Of a stretch of DNA of 64,000 bases, positions 18,053 to 26,334 are shown piece by piece; positions within the stretch are counted from its first letter, which is position 1, and every line of letters starts with the position of its first letter. The DNA lies in assembly GCA_036307445.1 (NCBI GenBank), contig JAXJXP010000037.1, positions 1-64,000 of the forward strand, read 5' to 3'. A program made the translations under genes and the position numbers. This stretch comes from HGM11525 sp036307445. Lineage in GTDB: Bacteria > Bacillota > Clostridia > UBA1381. The notes below the pieces were generated by a model that did no database searches, was not told the origin of the DNA, and worked only from the letters and a program-made list of their open reading frames with translations.

Positions 18053-19228
18053 ATGAATAATAAAACATCAGTATTTTCAAATGTTATGATTTGGTTTGGT
18101 GCAGGACTGTCAATTGCAGAGATTTTGACAGGTACACTAATTGCACCGCTCGGCTTCGTAAAAGGTGCACTTGCGGTAATAACAGGGCATATAATTGGTT
18201 GTGTTTTGCTTTTTCTGGCGGGTATGATAGGAGCAAAAACTCAAAAGAGTGCTATGGAAACGGTAAAAATGTCATTTGGGCAAAGAGGAGCATTACTTTT
18301 TTCGTGGCTTAACGTAATACAGCTTGTTGGTTGGACTGCTGTTATGATAGTAAGCGGTGCCGAGGCAGCTAATAGAGCAATCGGTGTTGGTTCATATGCA
18401 CTTTGGGCTGTTGTAATAGGTGCTTTAATAGTTTTGTGGGTAATTGTAGGTGTCAGGAGAGTTAATATTATAAATACAATTGCAATGACGGCACTGTTTC
18501 TTTTGACGTTAGTGTTAAGCAGTATTATATTTCGAGGAACAGGTACAGCATCAGCAGAGGGCAAAATGACATTTGGGGCGGCGGTAGAACTTTCTGTTGC
18601 TATGCCGCTTTCGTGGCTGCCGCTTATTTCTGATTATACCAGAGAGGCCAAGAAACCCTTTGCTGCTACACTTGCAAGCAGTATTACATATTTTGTTGTC
18701 AGTGTATGGATGTATATAATCGGACTTGGTGCGGCACTTTTTGTAGGTGAATCTGATATTGCTGATATAATGGTAAAGGCAGGGCTTGGCGTAGCCGCGT
18801 TGACAATTGTACTTTTCTCAACAGTCACTACTACTTTTCTTGATGCGTGGTCAGCTGGTGTAAGTGCTGAGAGTATTTCAAAGAGAATTAAAGAAAAGCC
18901 ATTTGCGGTTGGTGTTACTGTTGTAGGTACATTGCTTGCTATATTTACTCCAATAACAAAACTCGAAGACTTTTTATACCTTATTGGTTCGGTTTTTGCG
19001 CCTATGATTGCTGTTCAGATTACAGACTTTTTTATATTGAAAACAAACAGTTATGATAAGAAAGCTAATGGTAAAAATCTTATTATATGGCTTATAGGCT
19101 TTGTATTTTATCGTGTGTTTATGAAATTTGACACTCCTGTTGGCTGCACACTTCCTGCTATGATAGCAGTATGTATAATATCATTGGTTGTAAATATAAT
19201 TATAAACGGAGGAAAAGAAAATGATTGA
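18053..19228 (+). CDS. cytX: Putative hydroxymethylpyrimidine transporter CytX
   Basis: Membrane transporter of the NCS1 (nucleobase:cation symporter-1) family, about 391 residues with roughly 10-12 membrane segments. Motifs include IWFGAGLSIAEILTGTLIAP at the start and PLSWLPLISDYTRE near 190. Its place directly behind a TPP riboswitch and before thiM-thiE-thiD identifies it as the CytX type, importing the pyrimidine part of thiamine. The frame is open through the riboswitch, but AAAGGAA before the ATG at 18053 sets the start. Confidence 0.88.
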   Translation: MNNKTSVFSNVMIWFGAGLSIAEILTGTLIAPLGFVKGALAVITGHIIGCVLLFLAGMIGAKTQKSAMETVKMSFGQRGALLFSWLNVIQLVGWTAVMIVSGAEAANRAIGVGSYALWAVVIGALIVLWVIVGVRRVNIINTIAMTALFLLTLVLSSIIFRGTGTASAEGKMTFGAAVELSVAMPLSWLPLISDYTREAKKPFAATLASSITYFVVSVWMYIIGLGAALFVGESDIADIMVKAGLGVAALTIVLFSTVTTTFLDAWSAGVSAESISKRIKEKPFAVGVTVVGTLLAIFTPITKLEDFLYLIGSVFAPMIAVQITDFFILKTNSYDKKANGKNLIIWLIGFVFYRVFMKFDTPVGCTLPAMIAVCIISLVVNIIINGGKEND

Positions 19229-20039
19229 AAAATTTCTTAAAAATGTAAGAGAGACGCTGCCTCTTGTACACAACATCACAAATTACGTAACAGTAAACGA
19301 CTGTGCAAATGCACTTCTAGCAATCGGAGGCTCGCCAATTATGTCGGACGATATTGATGATGTAAAGGATATTACAGCAATTTGCGGAGGATTAAATATC
19401 AATATAGGAACTCTTAACTCGCGTACTATTCCTGCTATGTTTGCTGCAGGAGAGGTTTCCAATAAGCTTGGGCATCCGATTTTGTTAGACCCTGTCGGTG
19501 CGGGTGCATCAAAGCTACGTACTCAAACTGCAAAGGAGCTTATAGAGACGCTTAAATTATCTGTTATAAGAGGAAACATTTCTGAGATAAAGGCACTTGC
19601 GCTCGGCAGTAGCAGTACTAAGGGTGTTGATGCGGATAGCTTAGATGCGGTAACCGAAGGTACAATTGACAGTGCTATCGCTTTTGCAAGGGAGTTTTCA
19701 CTTAGAACTGGTGCAGTAATAGTTATAACAGGTGCTATTGACCTTGTAGTTGATAAAGACAAGGCTTATGTAATAAGAAACGGCAATGCTATGATGAGCA
19801 AAATTACCGGAACAGGATGTATGTTAAGCAGTATTATGACTGCTTTTGCTGTTGCCAATCCTGATAATATCACAGATGCGTGTACAGCTGCAGTATGCGC
19901 AATGGGACTTGCAGGCGAGAGGGCATTTAAGATACTCAATAATGGTGGAAATGCGACATACCGTACACTTATAATAGATGAGCTTTATAATATGACACCT
20001 GAAATATTAAAGGATGGTGCTAAATATGAAATGCGATAA
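19221..20039 (+). CDS. thiM: Hydroxyethylthiazole kinase
   Basis: Phosphorylates 4-methyl-5-(2-hydroxyethyl)thiazole for salvage into thiamine. The 272-residue ribokinase-like protein has NITNYVTVNDCANALLAIGG near 17-36, LDPVGAGASKLR near 88-99 and the nucleotide-binding ITGTGCMLSSIMTAF near 193. It overlaps cytX by eight bases and has GGAGG upstream, so it is translationally coupled. Confidence 0.95.
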   Translation: MIEKFLKNVRETLPLVHNITNYVTVNDCANALLAIGGSPIMSDDIDDVKDITAICGGLNINIGTLNSRTIPAMFAAGEVSNKLGHPILLDPVGAGASKLRTQTAKELIETLKLSVIRGNISEIKALALGSSSTKGVDADSLDAVTEGTIDSAIAFAREFSLRTGAVIVITGAIDLVVDKDKAYVIRNGNAMMSKITGTGCMLSSIMTAFAVANPDNITDACTAAVCAMGLAGERAFKILNNGGNATYRTLIIDELYNMTPEILKDGAKYEMR

Positions 20040-20673
20040 AGAAATGATGCTTCTTTATGCGGTAACAGACCGTTCATGGCTTGGAGAAAGAACCTTGAAG
20101 GAACAGGTTAAGGAAGCTTTAGACGGAGGAATAACCTGCCTTCAGCTAAGAGAAAAGAATATGACTGATACGGAATTTCTCGAAGAAGCTTTAGAAATTG
20201 GGGCACTTTGCAGAGAGTATAAGGTGCCATTTATAATTAACGATAATATTGACGTTGCGGTGAAATGCAAAGCCGACGGTATCCATGTGGGGCAGAGTGA
20301 TATGTCAGCAAAAGATGTCAGAAGAATAATCGGAAAGGATATGATACTGGGTGTTTCCGCCCAGACTGTTGAACAGGCGGTTGAGGCTGTAGAAAACGGA
20401 GCGGATTATCTTGGAGTAGGAGCTGTTTTTTCTACTTCAACAAAACTCGATGCGGACAGCGTTTCTTTCGACACTTTACGGGAAATTTGTGAAAGAGTTT
20501 ACGTTCCAGTTGTTGCAATAGGTGGTATTTCCGGTTATAATATACATGAGCTTAAGGGCAGTGGTATTGACGGCGTTGCACTTGTTTCAGCTATATTTGC
20601 AAGCGATGATATAACCGCTGCTTGCAAAGAATTAAAAAAATTATCAGAGGAAATGGTATCAAATGAAAATTAA
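20026..20673 (+). CDS. thiE: Thiamine-phosphate synthase
   Basis: Joins hydroxymethylpyrimidine diphosphate and thiazole phosphate to make thiamine monophosphate. The TIM-barrel protein has CLQLREKN near 40, FIINDNIDVAVKCKADGIHV near 72, GVSAQTVEQA, ADYLGVGAVFSTSTK and VAIGGIS. The overlap with thiM leaves several in-frame ATGs (20014, 20026, 20044); AGGA at 20011-20014 best supports 20026, giving 215 residues. Confidence 0.94.
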   Translation: MKCDKEMMLLYAVTDRSWLGERTLKEQVKEALDGGITCLQLREKNMTDTEFLEEALEIGALCREYKVPFIINDNIDVAVKCKADGIHVGQSDMSAKDVRRIIGKDMILGVSAQTVEQAVEAVENGADYLGVGAVFSTSTKLDADSVSFDTLREICERVYVPVVAIGGISGYNIHELKGSGIDGVALVSAIFASDDITAACKELKKLSEEMVSNEN

Positions 20674-21304
20674 GGGTGCAATTTTTGACCTTGACGGAAC
20701 ACTTCTTGATTCTATGCACGCATGGGACGGAGTAGGTGAGAGGTACTTAAAGTCTAAAAATATACAAGCCTCTCCGACATTACAGGATGAAATAGAGTCT
20801 ATGAGTCTTATAGAGTCGTGTGCATACGTCAAAAAACAATACAACCTTAACGAAAGTGCTGATGAGATATTGGATGGAATTCTCAAGATAGTAGAGGGGT
20901 TCTATTTTGAAAAAGCTATGTTAAAAGACGGGGTTGGGGAGTTTTTAAACTACCTTCAAAATATGGGTATCAGAATGTGCGTTGCAACGGCAACGGATAA
21001 AGCTCTTGCAGAAGCTGCTCTTAAAAGAAACAATGTTATAGATTATTTTGATTCAATTCTGACTTGTGGCGAGCTTGGTTGTAATAAAACAACTGCACAG
21101 ATTTATAACAAAGCTCTTGAAGTTCTTGACACTCAAAAGGCAAATACTGTTGTGTTTGAGGATGCGTTTCATGCGGCTAAAAGTGCTAAAGCGGATGGAT
21201 TTGTTGTTTGTGGTGTATATGATGAAAGCGAGAAAAAGCCGGTAAAGGATATATGCGATTTTTATATTAAATCTTTTTTTAAAGCGGGTGAATATTTTGA
21301 TTAA
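20663..21304 (+). CDS. HAD-family phosphatase in the thiamine operon
   Basis: Haloacid dehalogenase-like hydrolase of the beta-phosphoglucomutase subgroup, 213 residues. Motif I is DLDGT with D9 and D11, motif II is in VATAT, the conserved lysine in GCNKTTAQIY, and motif III in VVFEDAFHAAKSA. A helical cap lies between residues 20 and 85. It overlaps thiE by 11 bases and thiD by up to 17, so it is part of the same coupled unit. A thiamine monophosphate phosphatase role fits the context but is inference. Confidence 0.85.
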   Translation: MKIKGAIFDLDGTLLDSMHAWDGVGERYLKSKNIQASPTLQDEIESMSLIESCAYVKKQYNLNESADEILDGILKIVEGFYFEKAMLKDGVGEFLNYLQNMGIRMCVATATDKALAEAALKRNNVIDYFDSILTCGELGCNKTTAQIYNKALEVLDTQKANTVVFEDAFHAAKSAKADGFVVCGVYDESEKKPVKDICDFYIKSFFKAGEYFD

Positions 21305-22082
21305 AAAGGTTCTTACAATAGCAGGCTCTGATTCGAGCGGAGGCGCAGGAATTCAGGCAGATATTAAGACAATAACAGCGCATAAAATGTATGCTATGAG
21401 TGCTATAACCGCCCTTACTGCGCAAAATACAATGGGGGTTGATGGTATATTTGAGGTGTCTGCTGATTTTGTCGGGAAGCAGCTTGTAAGTATATTCTCC
21501 GATATTATTCCCGATGCTGTAAAAATAGGAATGGTTTCTTCGGCGGATATTATTGAAAAAATTGCTGAAAAGCTTATAGAGTATGATGCTAAGAATATAG
21601 TGCTCGACCCTGTTATGGTTTCTACAAGCGGGAGCAGGCTGATAAGTGAGGACGCAACAGATGCTCTTATAAATAGGTTGATGCCTGTGGCTACACTTAT
21701 TACCCCTAATATACCTGAGGCAGAGGTACTTTCGGGTATGAATATTAAAGATGTTGATGATATGATAAAATCGGCAGAAAGTATTTTTAAAAAGTGCGGT
21801 GTGTCAGTTCTGGTGAAGGGCGGTCATCTTATCTGTGATGCAACTGACGTTTTGTATGATAAAGGAACGGTTAAAATTATTTCGTCCAAACGGATAGATA
21901 ATCCCAATACTCACGGTACGGGCTGCACGCTTTCCTCGGCAATTGCCTGTGCGTTGGCGGATGGCTGCAGTCTTGAAAAAGCAGTTGAGAGTGCAAAAAA
22001 GTACCTTTCGGGAGCGCTTGAGGCAGGACTCAATCTTGGAAAAGGAAGTGGACCATTGGAGCATACCTGGTGCATAAAATAA
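21288..22082 (+). CDS. thiD: Hydroxymethylpyrimidine / phosphomethylpyrimidine kinase
   Basis: Phosphorylates hydroxymethylpyrimidine twice to give the diphosphate used by ThiE. The ribokinase-fold protein has VLTIAGSDSSGGAGIQADIK at the N-terminus, VLDPVMVSTSGSRL near 105, LVKGGHL and the anion-hole NTHGTGCTLSSAIACAL near 205. Start codon uncertain: GTG at 21288 or TTG at 21297, both inside the end of the HAD gene with only a weak GGGTG ribosome site. Last gene of the TPP-controlled operon. Confidence 0.93.
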   Translation: MNILIKKVLTIAGSDSSGGAGIQADIKTITAHKMYAMSAITALTAQNTMGVDGIFEVSADFVGKQLVSIFSDIIPDAVKIGMVSSADIIEKIAEKLIEYDAKNIVLDPVMVSTSGSRLISEDATDALINRLMPVATLITPNIPEAEVLSGMNIKDVDDMIKSAESIFKKCGVSVLVKGGHLICDATDVLYDKGTVKIISSKRIDNPNTHGTGCTLSSAIACALADGCSLEKAVESAKKYLSGALEAGLNLGKGSGPLEHTWCIK

Positions 22083-22096
22083 TATACAAATTTATC

Positions 22097-22125
22097 TTGC
22101 AAATGAGTAGCAAAGCTGATATAAT
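22097..22125 (+). promoter_or_regulatory. ireB promoter
   Basis: TTGCAA (22097-22102), 17 bases, perfect TATAAT (22120-22125), directly after thiD. Confidence 0.7.
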
Positions 22126-22174
22126 TATCATATAACCTTGCATTTGCTGTTGCAAAGGCGGAAAGGAAAGTGTT

Positions 22175-22426
22175 ATGGATAATAATGAGACACTAAAATG
22201 GAAAATAGAATATGATAAAGCGCAGCTTGTCAAAGAGATAATAGATGATGTCTATAATGCCTTAAAGGTAAAGGGCTATGACCCGATTAGCCAGATTGTG
22301 GGATATATTCTGTCGGGAGACCCAACGTATATTACCAGCTATAATGGCGCAAGAAGTAAGATTGTTCGTGTAGAGAGAGATGAACTTTTGGAAGAGCTTG
22401 TAAAGTACTATATCGGAAATTTATGA
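22175..22426 (+). CDS. ireB: IreB family regulatory phosphoprotein (UPF0297)
   Basis: Small protein of 83 residues; the Enterococcus homologue is phosphorylated by the PASTA kinase IreK and limits cephalosporin resistance. The family signature YDPISQIVGYILSGDPTYIT and ERDELLEELVKYYI is clear. In many Firmicutes it precedes ruvX; here a CpsB-like phosphatase gene follows instead, 16 bases downstream. GCGGAAAGGAAAG precedes the ATG. Confidence 0.9.
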   Translation: MDNNETLKWKIEYDKAQLVKEIIDDVYNALKVKGYDPISQIVGYILSGDPTYITSYNGARSKIVRVERDELLEELVKYYIGNL

Positions 22427-22442
22427 TATATTGGAGGGTATT

Positions 22443-23195
22443 ATGATTGATTTTCATTCTCATATCCTTCCCGCGGTTGATGATGGTGCAGATGATATTA
22501 CAACAGCTTTGAAAATGCTCAAAAGAGCTAAACGGGACGGTATTGATACTGTTGTGTCAACATCTCATGCCTATATTGGTGATGAAAGCGATATAGACAG
22601 ATTTCTTGAAAGACGTAATAGTGCATACGATGAACTGCAAAAAGCGATGATGGCTGATGGCGGAGATTTTCCCGAGATTCGTCTTGGTGCTGAATTGCAT
22701 CTAAAGGCTTATATGGGTAAGTATGATTCTGTTGCACGTCTTGCTATTCAAGGGACTGACTATATTCTTCTTGAAATGCCTTATTCGGGCTGGAATCAGG
22801 ATTTGTACGAGGCTATTTATAATATTCAGCTTATGGGATTAAAGCCTATAATGGCGCATATCGAACGCTATATGCGTTTTAGAAGTGAGTTTCATAATCT
22901 TAAGGCACTCGAGGTTTTGTTTCAGGTGAACGCAGATTCTTTTACACATAAGCGGATGCGTAAAACACTTTTGGAGCTTTTTTATGGTGGTTATATACAT
23001 ATACTCGGCAGTGATATGCACAATCTTGATGAGAGAAAAAATAAGCTTAAGGAAGCTTGTGAAATATTGTGCGAAAAATTTGGACAGGGTTTTGTAGACT
23101 TTGCTGCAAGTAATGCTGTTTCAATTCTTGAAGGGAAAAAGATTGAAGATGGGGAGCTGCCTAAGCTTAGCTTCTTGAATAAACTTAAACTTTAA
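22443..23195 (+). CDS. CpsB/CapC-like protein-tyrosine phosphatase (PHP domain)
   Basis: Metal-dependent phosphatase of the PHP superfamily, related to YwqE and CpsB, which dephosphorylate tyrosine kinases of capsule synthesis. The 250 residues carry the metal ligands in IDFHSHILPAVDDGADD at the start, STSHAY near 40, RLGAELHL near 80, MAHIERY near 138 and GSDMHN near 193. TTG at 22431 is in frame, but GGAGGG just before the ATG at 22443 sets the start. No capsule genes are near, so the target is unknown. Confidence 0.85.
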   Translation: MIDFHSHILPAVDDGADDITTALKMLKRAKRDGIDTVVSTSHAYIGDESDIDRFLERRNSAYDELQKAMMADGGDFPEIRLGAELHLKAYMGKYDSVARLAIQGTDYILLEMPYSGWNQDLYEAIYNIQLMGLKPIMAHIERYMRFRSEFHNLKALEVLFQVNADSFTHKRMRKTLLELFYGGYIHILGSDMHNLDERKNKLKEACEILCEKFGQGFVDFAASNAVSILEGKKIEDGELPKLSFLNKLKL

Positions 23196-23224
23196 TAAAA
23201 AAGAAAAAATAATTGTAAAATAAG

Positions 23225-23254
23225 TTGACAAAACAGGGCTAACTGTGTTATAAT
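23225..23254 (+). promoter_or_regulatory. tRNA-Arg promoter
   Basis: Consensus TTGACA (23225-23230), 18 bases, TATAAT (23249-23254), 22 bases before the tRNA. Confidence 0.8.
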
Positions 23255-23275
23255 AATGCTCGTGGTAAAAATTAT

Positions 23276-23352
23276 GCGCCGGTAGCTCAGTTGGATAGAG
23301 TGTTTGGCTACGAACCAAAAGGTCGGGGGTTCGAATCCCTTCCGGCGTACCA
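23276..23352 (+). tRNA. tRNA-Arg (anticodon ACG)
   Basis: A 77-nt cloverleaf with a G-U closing pair in the acceptor, D-arm GCTCAGTTGGATAGAGT, anticodon loop CTACGAA and T-arm GGGGGTTCGAATCCCT, with CCA encoded. The ACG anticodon (read as ICG) serves CGN codons. A 74-base segment covering its 3' end is repeated 169 bases downstream. Confidence 0.96.
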
Positions 23353-23407
23353 AAAAGGGATATATGCGAAAGCATATATCCTTTTTTGTATACGCCGAAT
23401 GAGAACC
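23334..23407 (+). repeat. Direct repeat, copy 1 (tRNA 3' tail plus terminator)
   Basis: From AATCCCTTCC inside the T-arm to GAGAACC, 74 bases identical to 23503-23576. It covers the last 19 bases of tRNA-Arg and the terminator hairpin GGGATATATGC / GCATATATCC with its T-run at 23353-23390. Confidence 0.9.
23353..23390. terminator. Terminator after tRNA-Arg
   Basis: AAAAAGGGATATATGC, loop GAAA, GCATATATCCTTTTTT. Symmetrical, so it works in both directions. Confidence 0.85.
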
Positions 23408-23502
23408 CCCGAGGGGGGTGAGATCGCGAAGCCCCCAAGAGAACGAGCGAAAGCGACGTTGGATTGGAAGGGCGGAGCATACAAGTGAGCGAAGCGAGTC
23501 GT
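23408..23502. other. 95-base GC-rich spacer between the direct repeats
   Basis: Compositionally unlike its surroundings. It holds CCCGAGGGGGG and two related purine-rich words, GAGCGAAAGCGA and GAGCGAAGCGAGTCG. No gene is seen. With the flanking tRNA-tail repeats it looks like the scar of an integrated element or an unequal duplication. Confidence 0.5.
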
Positions 23503-23576
23503 AATCCCTTCCGGCGTACCAAAAAGGGATATATGCGAAAGCATATATCCTTTTTTGTATACGCCGAATGAGAACC
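23503..23576 (+). repeat. Direct repeat, copy 2 (tRNA 3' tail plus terminator)
   Basis: Second perfect 74-base copy, ending eight bases before the cysK stop. There is no complete tRNA in front of it. Its terminator (23521-23557) now serves the converging cysK gene. Confidence 0.9.
23521..23557. terminator. Terminator shared by the repeat and cysK
   Basis: Same hairpin as at 23353. It lies 27 bases downstream of the cysK stop on the minus strand and is symmetrical. Confidence 0.8.
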
Positions 23577-23583
23577 AATAACT

Positions 23584-24510
23584 TCACTCAAATAAACCTG
23601 ATGAAAGGTATCTGTCTCCGCCGTCGGGGAAGAGAACTACTATATTCTTATTGATGTTTTCTTCTCTTTTTGCAAGCTCAAATGCAGCGTGCGCTGCTGC
23701 GCCGGATGATATACCAACCAATACACCTTCCGATTTACCAATCATTCGGCTTGTATTAATAGCATCTTCGTTTGAAACGGCTATAATCTCGTCATAAATA
23801 GCAGTATCGAGCACTTCCGGTACGAAGCCTGCTCCGATTCCCTGAATTTTATGTGTTCCTGCTGTTCCTTTTGAAAGTACGGGCGAAGACAAAGGCTCGA
23901 TAGCCACTATTTTAATATCGGGATTCATAGACTTTAGATATTGACCTACACCTGTTATTGTGCCGCCAGTGCCTACTCCGGCTACAAATATATCAATCTT
24001 GCCGTCGGTATCGTTGTATATCTCAGGACCTGTTGTTTCAAAATGTGCTTTTGGGTTTGCAGGGTTTACAAATTGACCTGCAATAAAGCTTTCGGGTATT
24101 TCTGACGCTAATTCTTCTGCCTTTTCGATTGCTCCTGACATACCTTTAGAGCCTTCGGTCAGGACAAGCTCTGCACCGTATGCACGCATAAGCATCTTTC
24201 TTTCTTCTGACATTGTTTCAGGCATTACTATTATAATACGATAGCCTCTTGCTGCAGCTACTGCTGCAAGTCCTATGCCTGTGTTGCCTGATGTTGGTTC
24301 GATTATTACTGAATTCTTTTTTAGCTTTCCTGATTCTTCTGCATCATTAAGCATTGCAAGACCCACTCGGTCCTTTACCGACCCTGCAGGATTAAAATAC
24401 TCAAGCTTTGCAAAAATATTTGCCTTTGATGATATATCTTTTTCAATATTGCAAAGCTCTAACAAGGGTGTAGAGCCGATTAAGCCATCTGCAGATTTAT
24501 ATATTCTCAT
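23584..24510 (-). CDS. cysK: Cysteine synthase A (O-acetylserine sulfhydrylase)
   Basis: PLP enzyme making cysteine from O-acetylserine and sulfide. The 308 residues hold the PLP lysine K46 in PAGSVKDR, the substrate loop EPTSGNTGIGLA near 70 and the phosphate-binding GVGTGGTI near 175. Length is normal. ATG follows CAGGAGATGATTTGA. A single-gene unit with no serine acetyltransferase gene beside it; no Cys regulatory site was recognised. Confidence 0.93.
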   Translation of the reverse strand: MRIYKSADGLIGSTPLLELCNIEKDISSKANIFAKLEYFNPAGSVKDRVGLAMLNDAEESGKLKKNSVIIEPTSGNTGIGLAAVAAARGYRIIIVMPETMSEERKMLMRAYGAELVLTEGSKGMSGAIEKAEELASEIPESFIAGQFVNPANPKAHFETTGPEIYNDTDGKIDIFVAGVGTGGTITGVGQYLKSMNPDIKIVAIEPLSSPVLSKGTAGTHKIQGIGAGFVPEVLDTAIYDEIIAVSNEDAINTSRMIGKSEGVLVGISSGAAAHAAFELAKREENINKNIVVLFPDGGDRYLSSGLFE

Positions 24511-24630
24511 TCAAATCATCTCCTGATTTAATTATACTACAATGGAATACTAAAAGCAACCGAAAAAAGTCTTTTATAATTAATGGTTTTGTGGTAAAAT
24601 AGGGTAAAGTGCTAAAAGGAGAGATGAAAT

Positions 24631-25617
24631 GTGAAGATTCTTGTTATATTTACAGGCGGCACAATAGGAAGTAGCGAAAAATACGGCTGGATTGCTCCTG
24701 ACGGTAAGAATGACAGTATTTTGATAAAAAGATATAGAGAAATTTATAATGATGATATAACACAATTTGACACTGTTAAACCGTGCACAATGCTTAGTGA
24801 AAATCTTTCCGAAACTGAGCTTAATATAATCATAAATACAGTTTTTGAGAATATTGATAAGGATTATGACGGAATAATTGTTACTCACGGAAGTGATACG
24901 TTACAATATACATCCGCAGCACTTTCATATTCCTTTTCCAATTCTGATATTCCTGTTGTGGTTGTCTGCTCAGCATATCCGCTTGAAGATGCGAGAGAAA
25001 ATGGTACGGTCAATTTTGCAGCAGCGGTTAAGCTGATAAATAGCAAAATCAGTGGTGGTGTGTTTGTTAGTTATAAGAATGAAAAGAAGGACACAGTTGA
25101 CATACACCAGGGAATAAGAGTTGTGCAGCACAAGGAGGCATCAGCGGATATTTACAGTATTGACAATAATCCATATGCTTTATATAATGGCGATATTATA
25201 TTAAACAACAAATATAAAAAATCCAAAGCTTGCAAAGGGACACTAAACATAAAGTATTGCAAATCTCCTGAAATACTTGTAATTGAGAGCCATCCTTGTG
25301 ATAGTTTTAATTACATTTTGGATGATGCAAAGGCAATTGTCATAAAGCCATACCATTCGGGGACACTAAATACGGCAAGCGTAAAATTGCAGGAATTATG
25401 CAAAAAAGCAAACGAAAAGGGAATACCTGTTTTTCTTGTAAACGTCTTTGGCGGTGATAGTTATGAAAGCTGTAAATTGTTTGATAATATAGGAATTACA
25501 GTTTTGCCGCTCTGCACTTTTGTTTCAGTTTATGTTAAGTGCTGGCTCGCGATAAGCCTTGGCAAAGATGTAAAAGAATTTGTATTAAAACCATTGGCAG
25601 AAGAATTTTTGGAATAG
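24631..25617 (+). CDS. Asparaginase
   Basis: Hydrolyses asparagine to aspartate and ammonia. Of 328 residues, the N-terminal VIFTGGTIGSS carries the first catalytic threonine and IIVTHGSDTLQYTSAAL (near 89) the second catalytic T with the HGSD motif. The C-terminal domain has YHSGTLNTASVKLQEL. The start is GTG, eight bases after AAAGGAGAG. There is no signal peptide, so it is cytoplasmic (type I-like). It lies alone between cysK and the converging luxS-mtnN operon. Confidence 0.87.
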   Translation: MKILVIFTGGTIGSSEKYGWIAPDGKNDSILIKRYREIYNDDITQFDTVKPCTMLSENLSETELNIIINTVFENIDKDYDGIIVTHGSDTLQYTSAALSYSFSNSDIPVVVVCSAYPLEDARENGTVNFAAAVKLINSKISGGVFVSYKNEKKDTVDIHQGIRVVQHKEASADIYSIDNNPYALYNGDIILNNKYKKSKACKGTLNIKYCKSPEILVIESHPCDSFNYILDDAKAIVIKPYHSGTLNTASVKLQELCKKANEKGIPVFLVNVFGGDSYESCKLFDNIGITVLPLCTFVSVYVKCWLAISLGKDVKEFVLKPLAEEFLE

Positions 25618-25618
25618 A

Positions 25619-25648
25619 AAAGAGCCGGCTATTTAGTCGGCTCTTATA
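25619..25648. terminator. Bidirectional terminator between the asparaginase gene and mtnN
   Basis: AAGAGCCGGC / GTCGGCTCTT hairpin. It overlaps the last codons of mtnN (ends 25633), so mtnN's 3' end is part of the terminator. Confidence 0.75.
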
Positions 25649-26319
25649 AATTCGCTTATTACTTTTATTGAGTTTTGTGCAGCAAGCTTGCAGAAGGTGG
25701 GGTAGTCCTCGCACGAGCCTTCGTCTGCACTGTCGGATAAGGCACGAAGCACTGCAAAAGGAACAGAATTTACTCTGCATACCTGACCTATGCTTGCGCC
25801 CTCCATTTCACATGCCAAAGCGTCGAAGGTGGATACAATAAATTTCTTCTTGTCTGAGCTTGCAATGAACGCATCGCCAGATGCAACTGTACCTGTTTTT
25901 GATTTTAGTCCAAGCTTTGTAATAACGTCACCAAGCTTTATTGCTGCAGTTATATCGGCAGGAATTTTGATAAGATTTACCTCTGGAATAAGACCGATTG
26001 GATCGCCCAGAGGACTTGTATCAAAGTCGTGCTGGCAAACACTGTCAGCTATTACAATATCGCCTATTGACAGCTCTCTTGTAAGTGAGCCTGCAACGCC
26101 TGTGTTGATTATCAAATCAGGGTTGTATTTCAAAATCATAGCCTCAGCACCGAGCGCGGCATTTACTTTGCCTATACCGCACTTTGATATAACGACATCT
26201 TTTCCGTGTATTTTGCAGGAGATGTAGGTCTTGCCGCTAATTATCTCCTCTTTAACGTCGGTTGCCATAGCTTTAAGGCCGTCAACCTCTATATCCATTG
26301 CTCCAAGAATTCCAAGCAT
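25633..26319 (-). CDS. mtnN: 5'-methylthioadenosine/S-adenosylhomocysteine nucleosidase
   Basis: Removes adenine from S-adenosylhomocysteine and methylthioadenosine. The 228 residues have the phosphorylase-like features GILGAMDIEVDGL at the N-terminus, IINTGVAGSL near 70, the substrate-binding ACEMEGASIGQV near 170 and ALSDSADEG with the catalytic aspartate near 195. It is the second gene of a luxS-mtnN unit (15-base gap), so both steps from S-adenosylhomocysteine to homocysteine are encoded together. Confidence 0.94.
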   Translation of the reverse strand: MLGILGAMDIEVDGLKAMATDVKEEIISGKTYISCKIHGKDVVISKCGIGKVNAALGAEAMILKYNPDLIINTGVAGSLTRELSIGDIVIADSVCQHDFDTSPLGDPIGLIPEVNLIKIPADITAAIKLGDVITKLGLKSKTGTVASGDAFIASSDKKKFIVSTFDALACEMEGASIGQVCRVNSVPFAVLRALSDSADEGSCEDYPTFCKLAAQNSIKVISEFIRAD

Positions 26320-26334
26320 TATTATTCTTCCTTC

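Noticed and set aside
23121..23591. Minus-strand frames of 78-156 codons across the tRNA-Arg duplication
   Set aside because: They read the antisense of the tRNA and its repeat (the familiar RRKGFEPPTFWF-type false proteins), have no ribosome site and overlap the tRNA.
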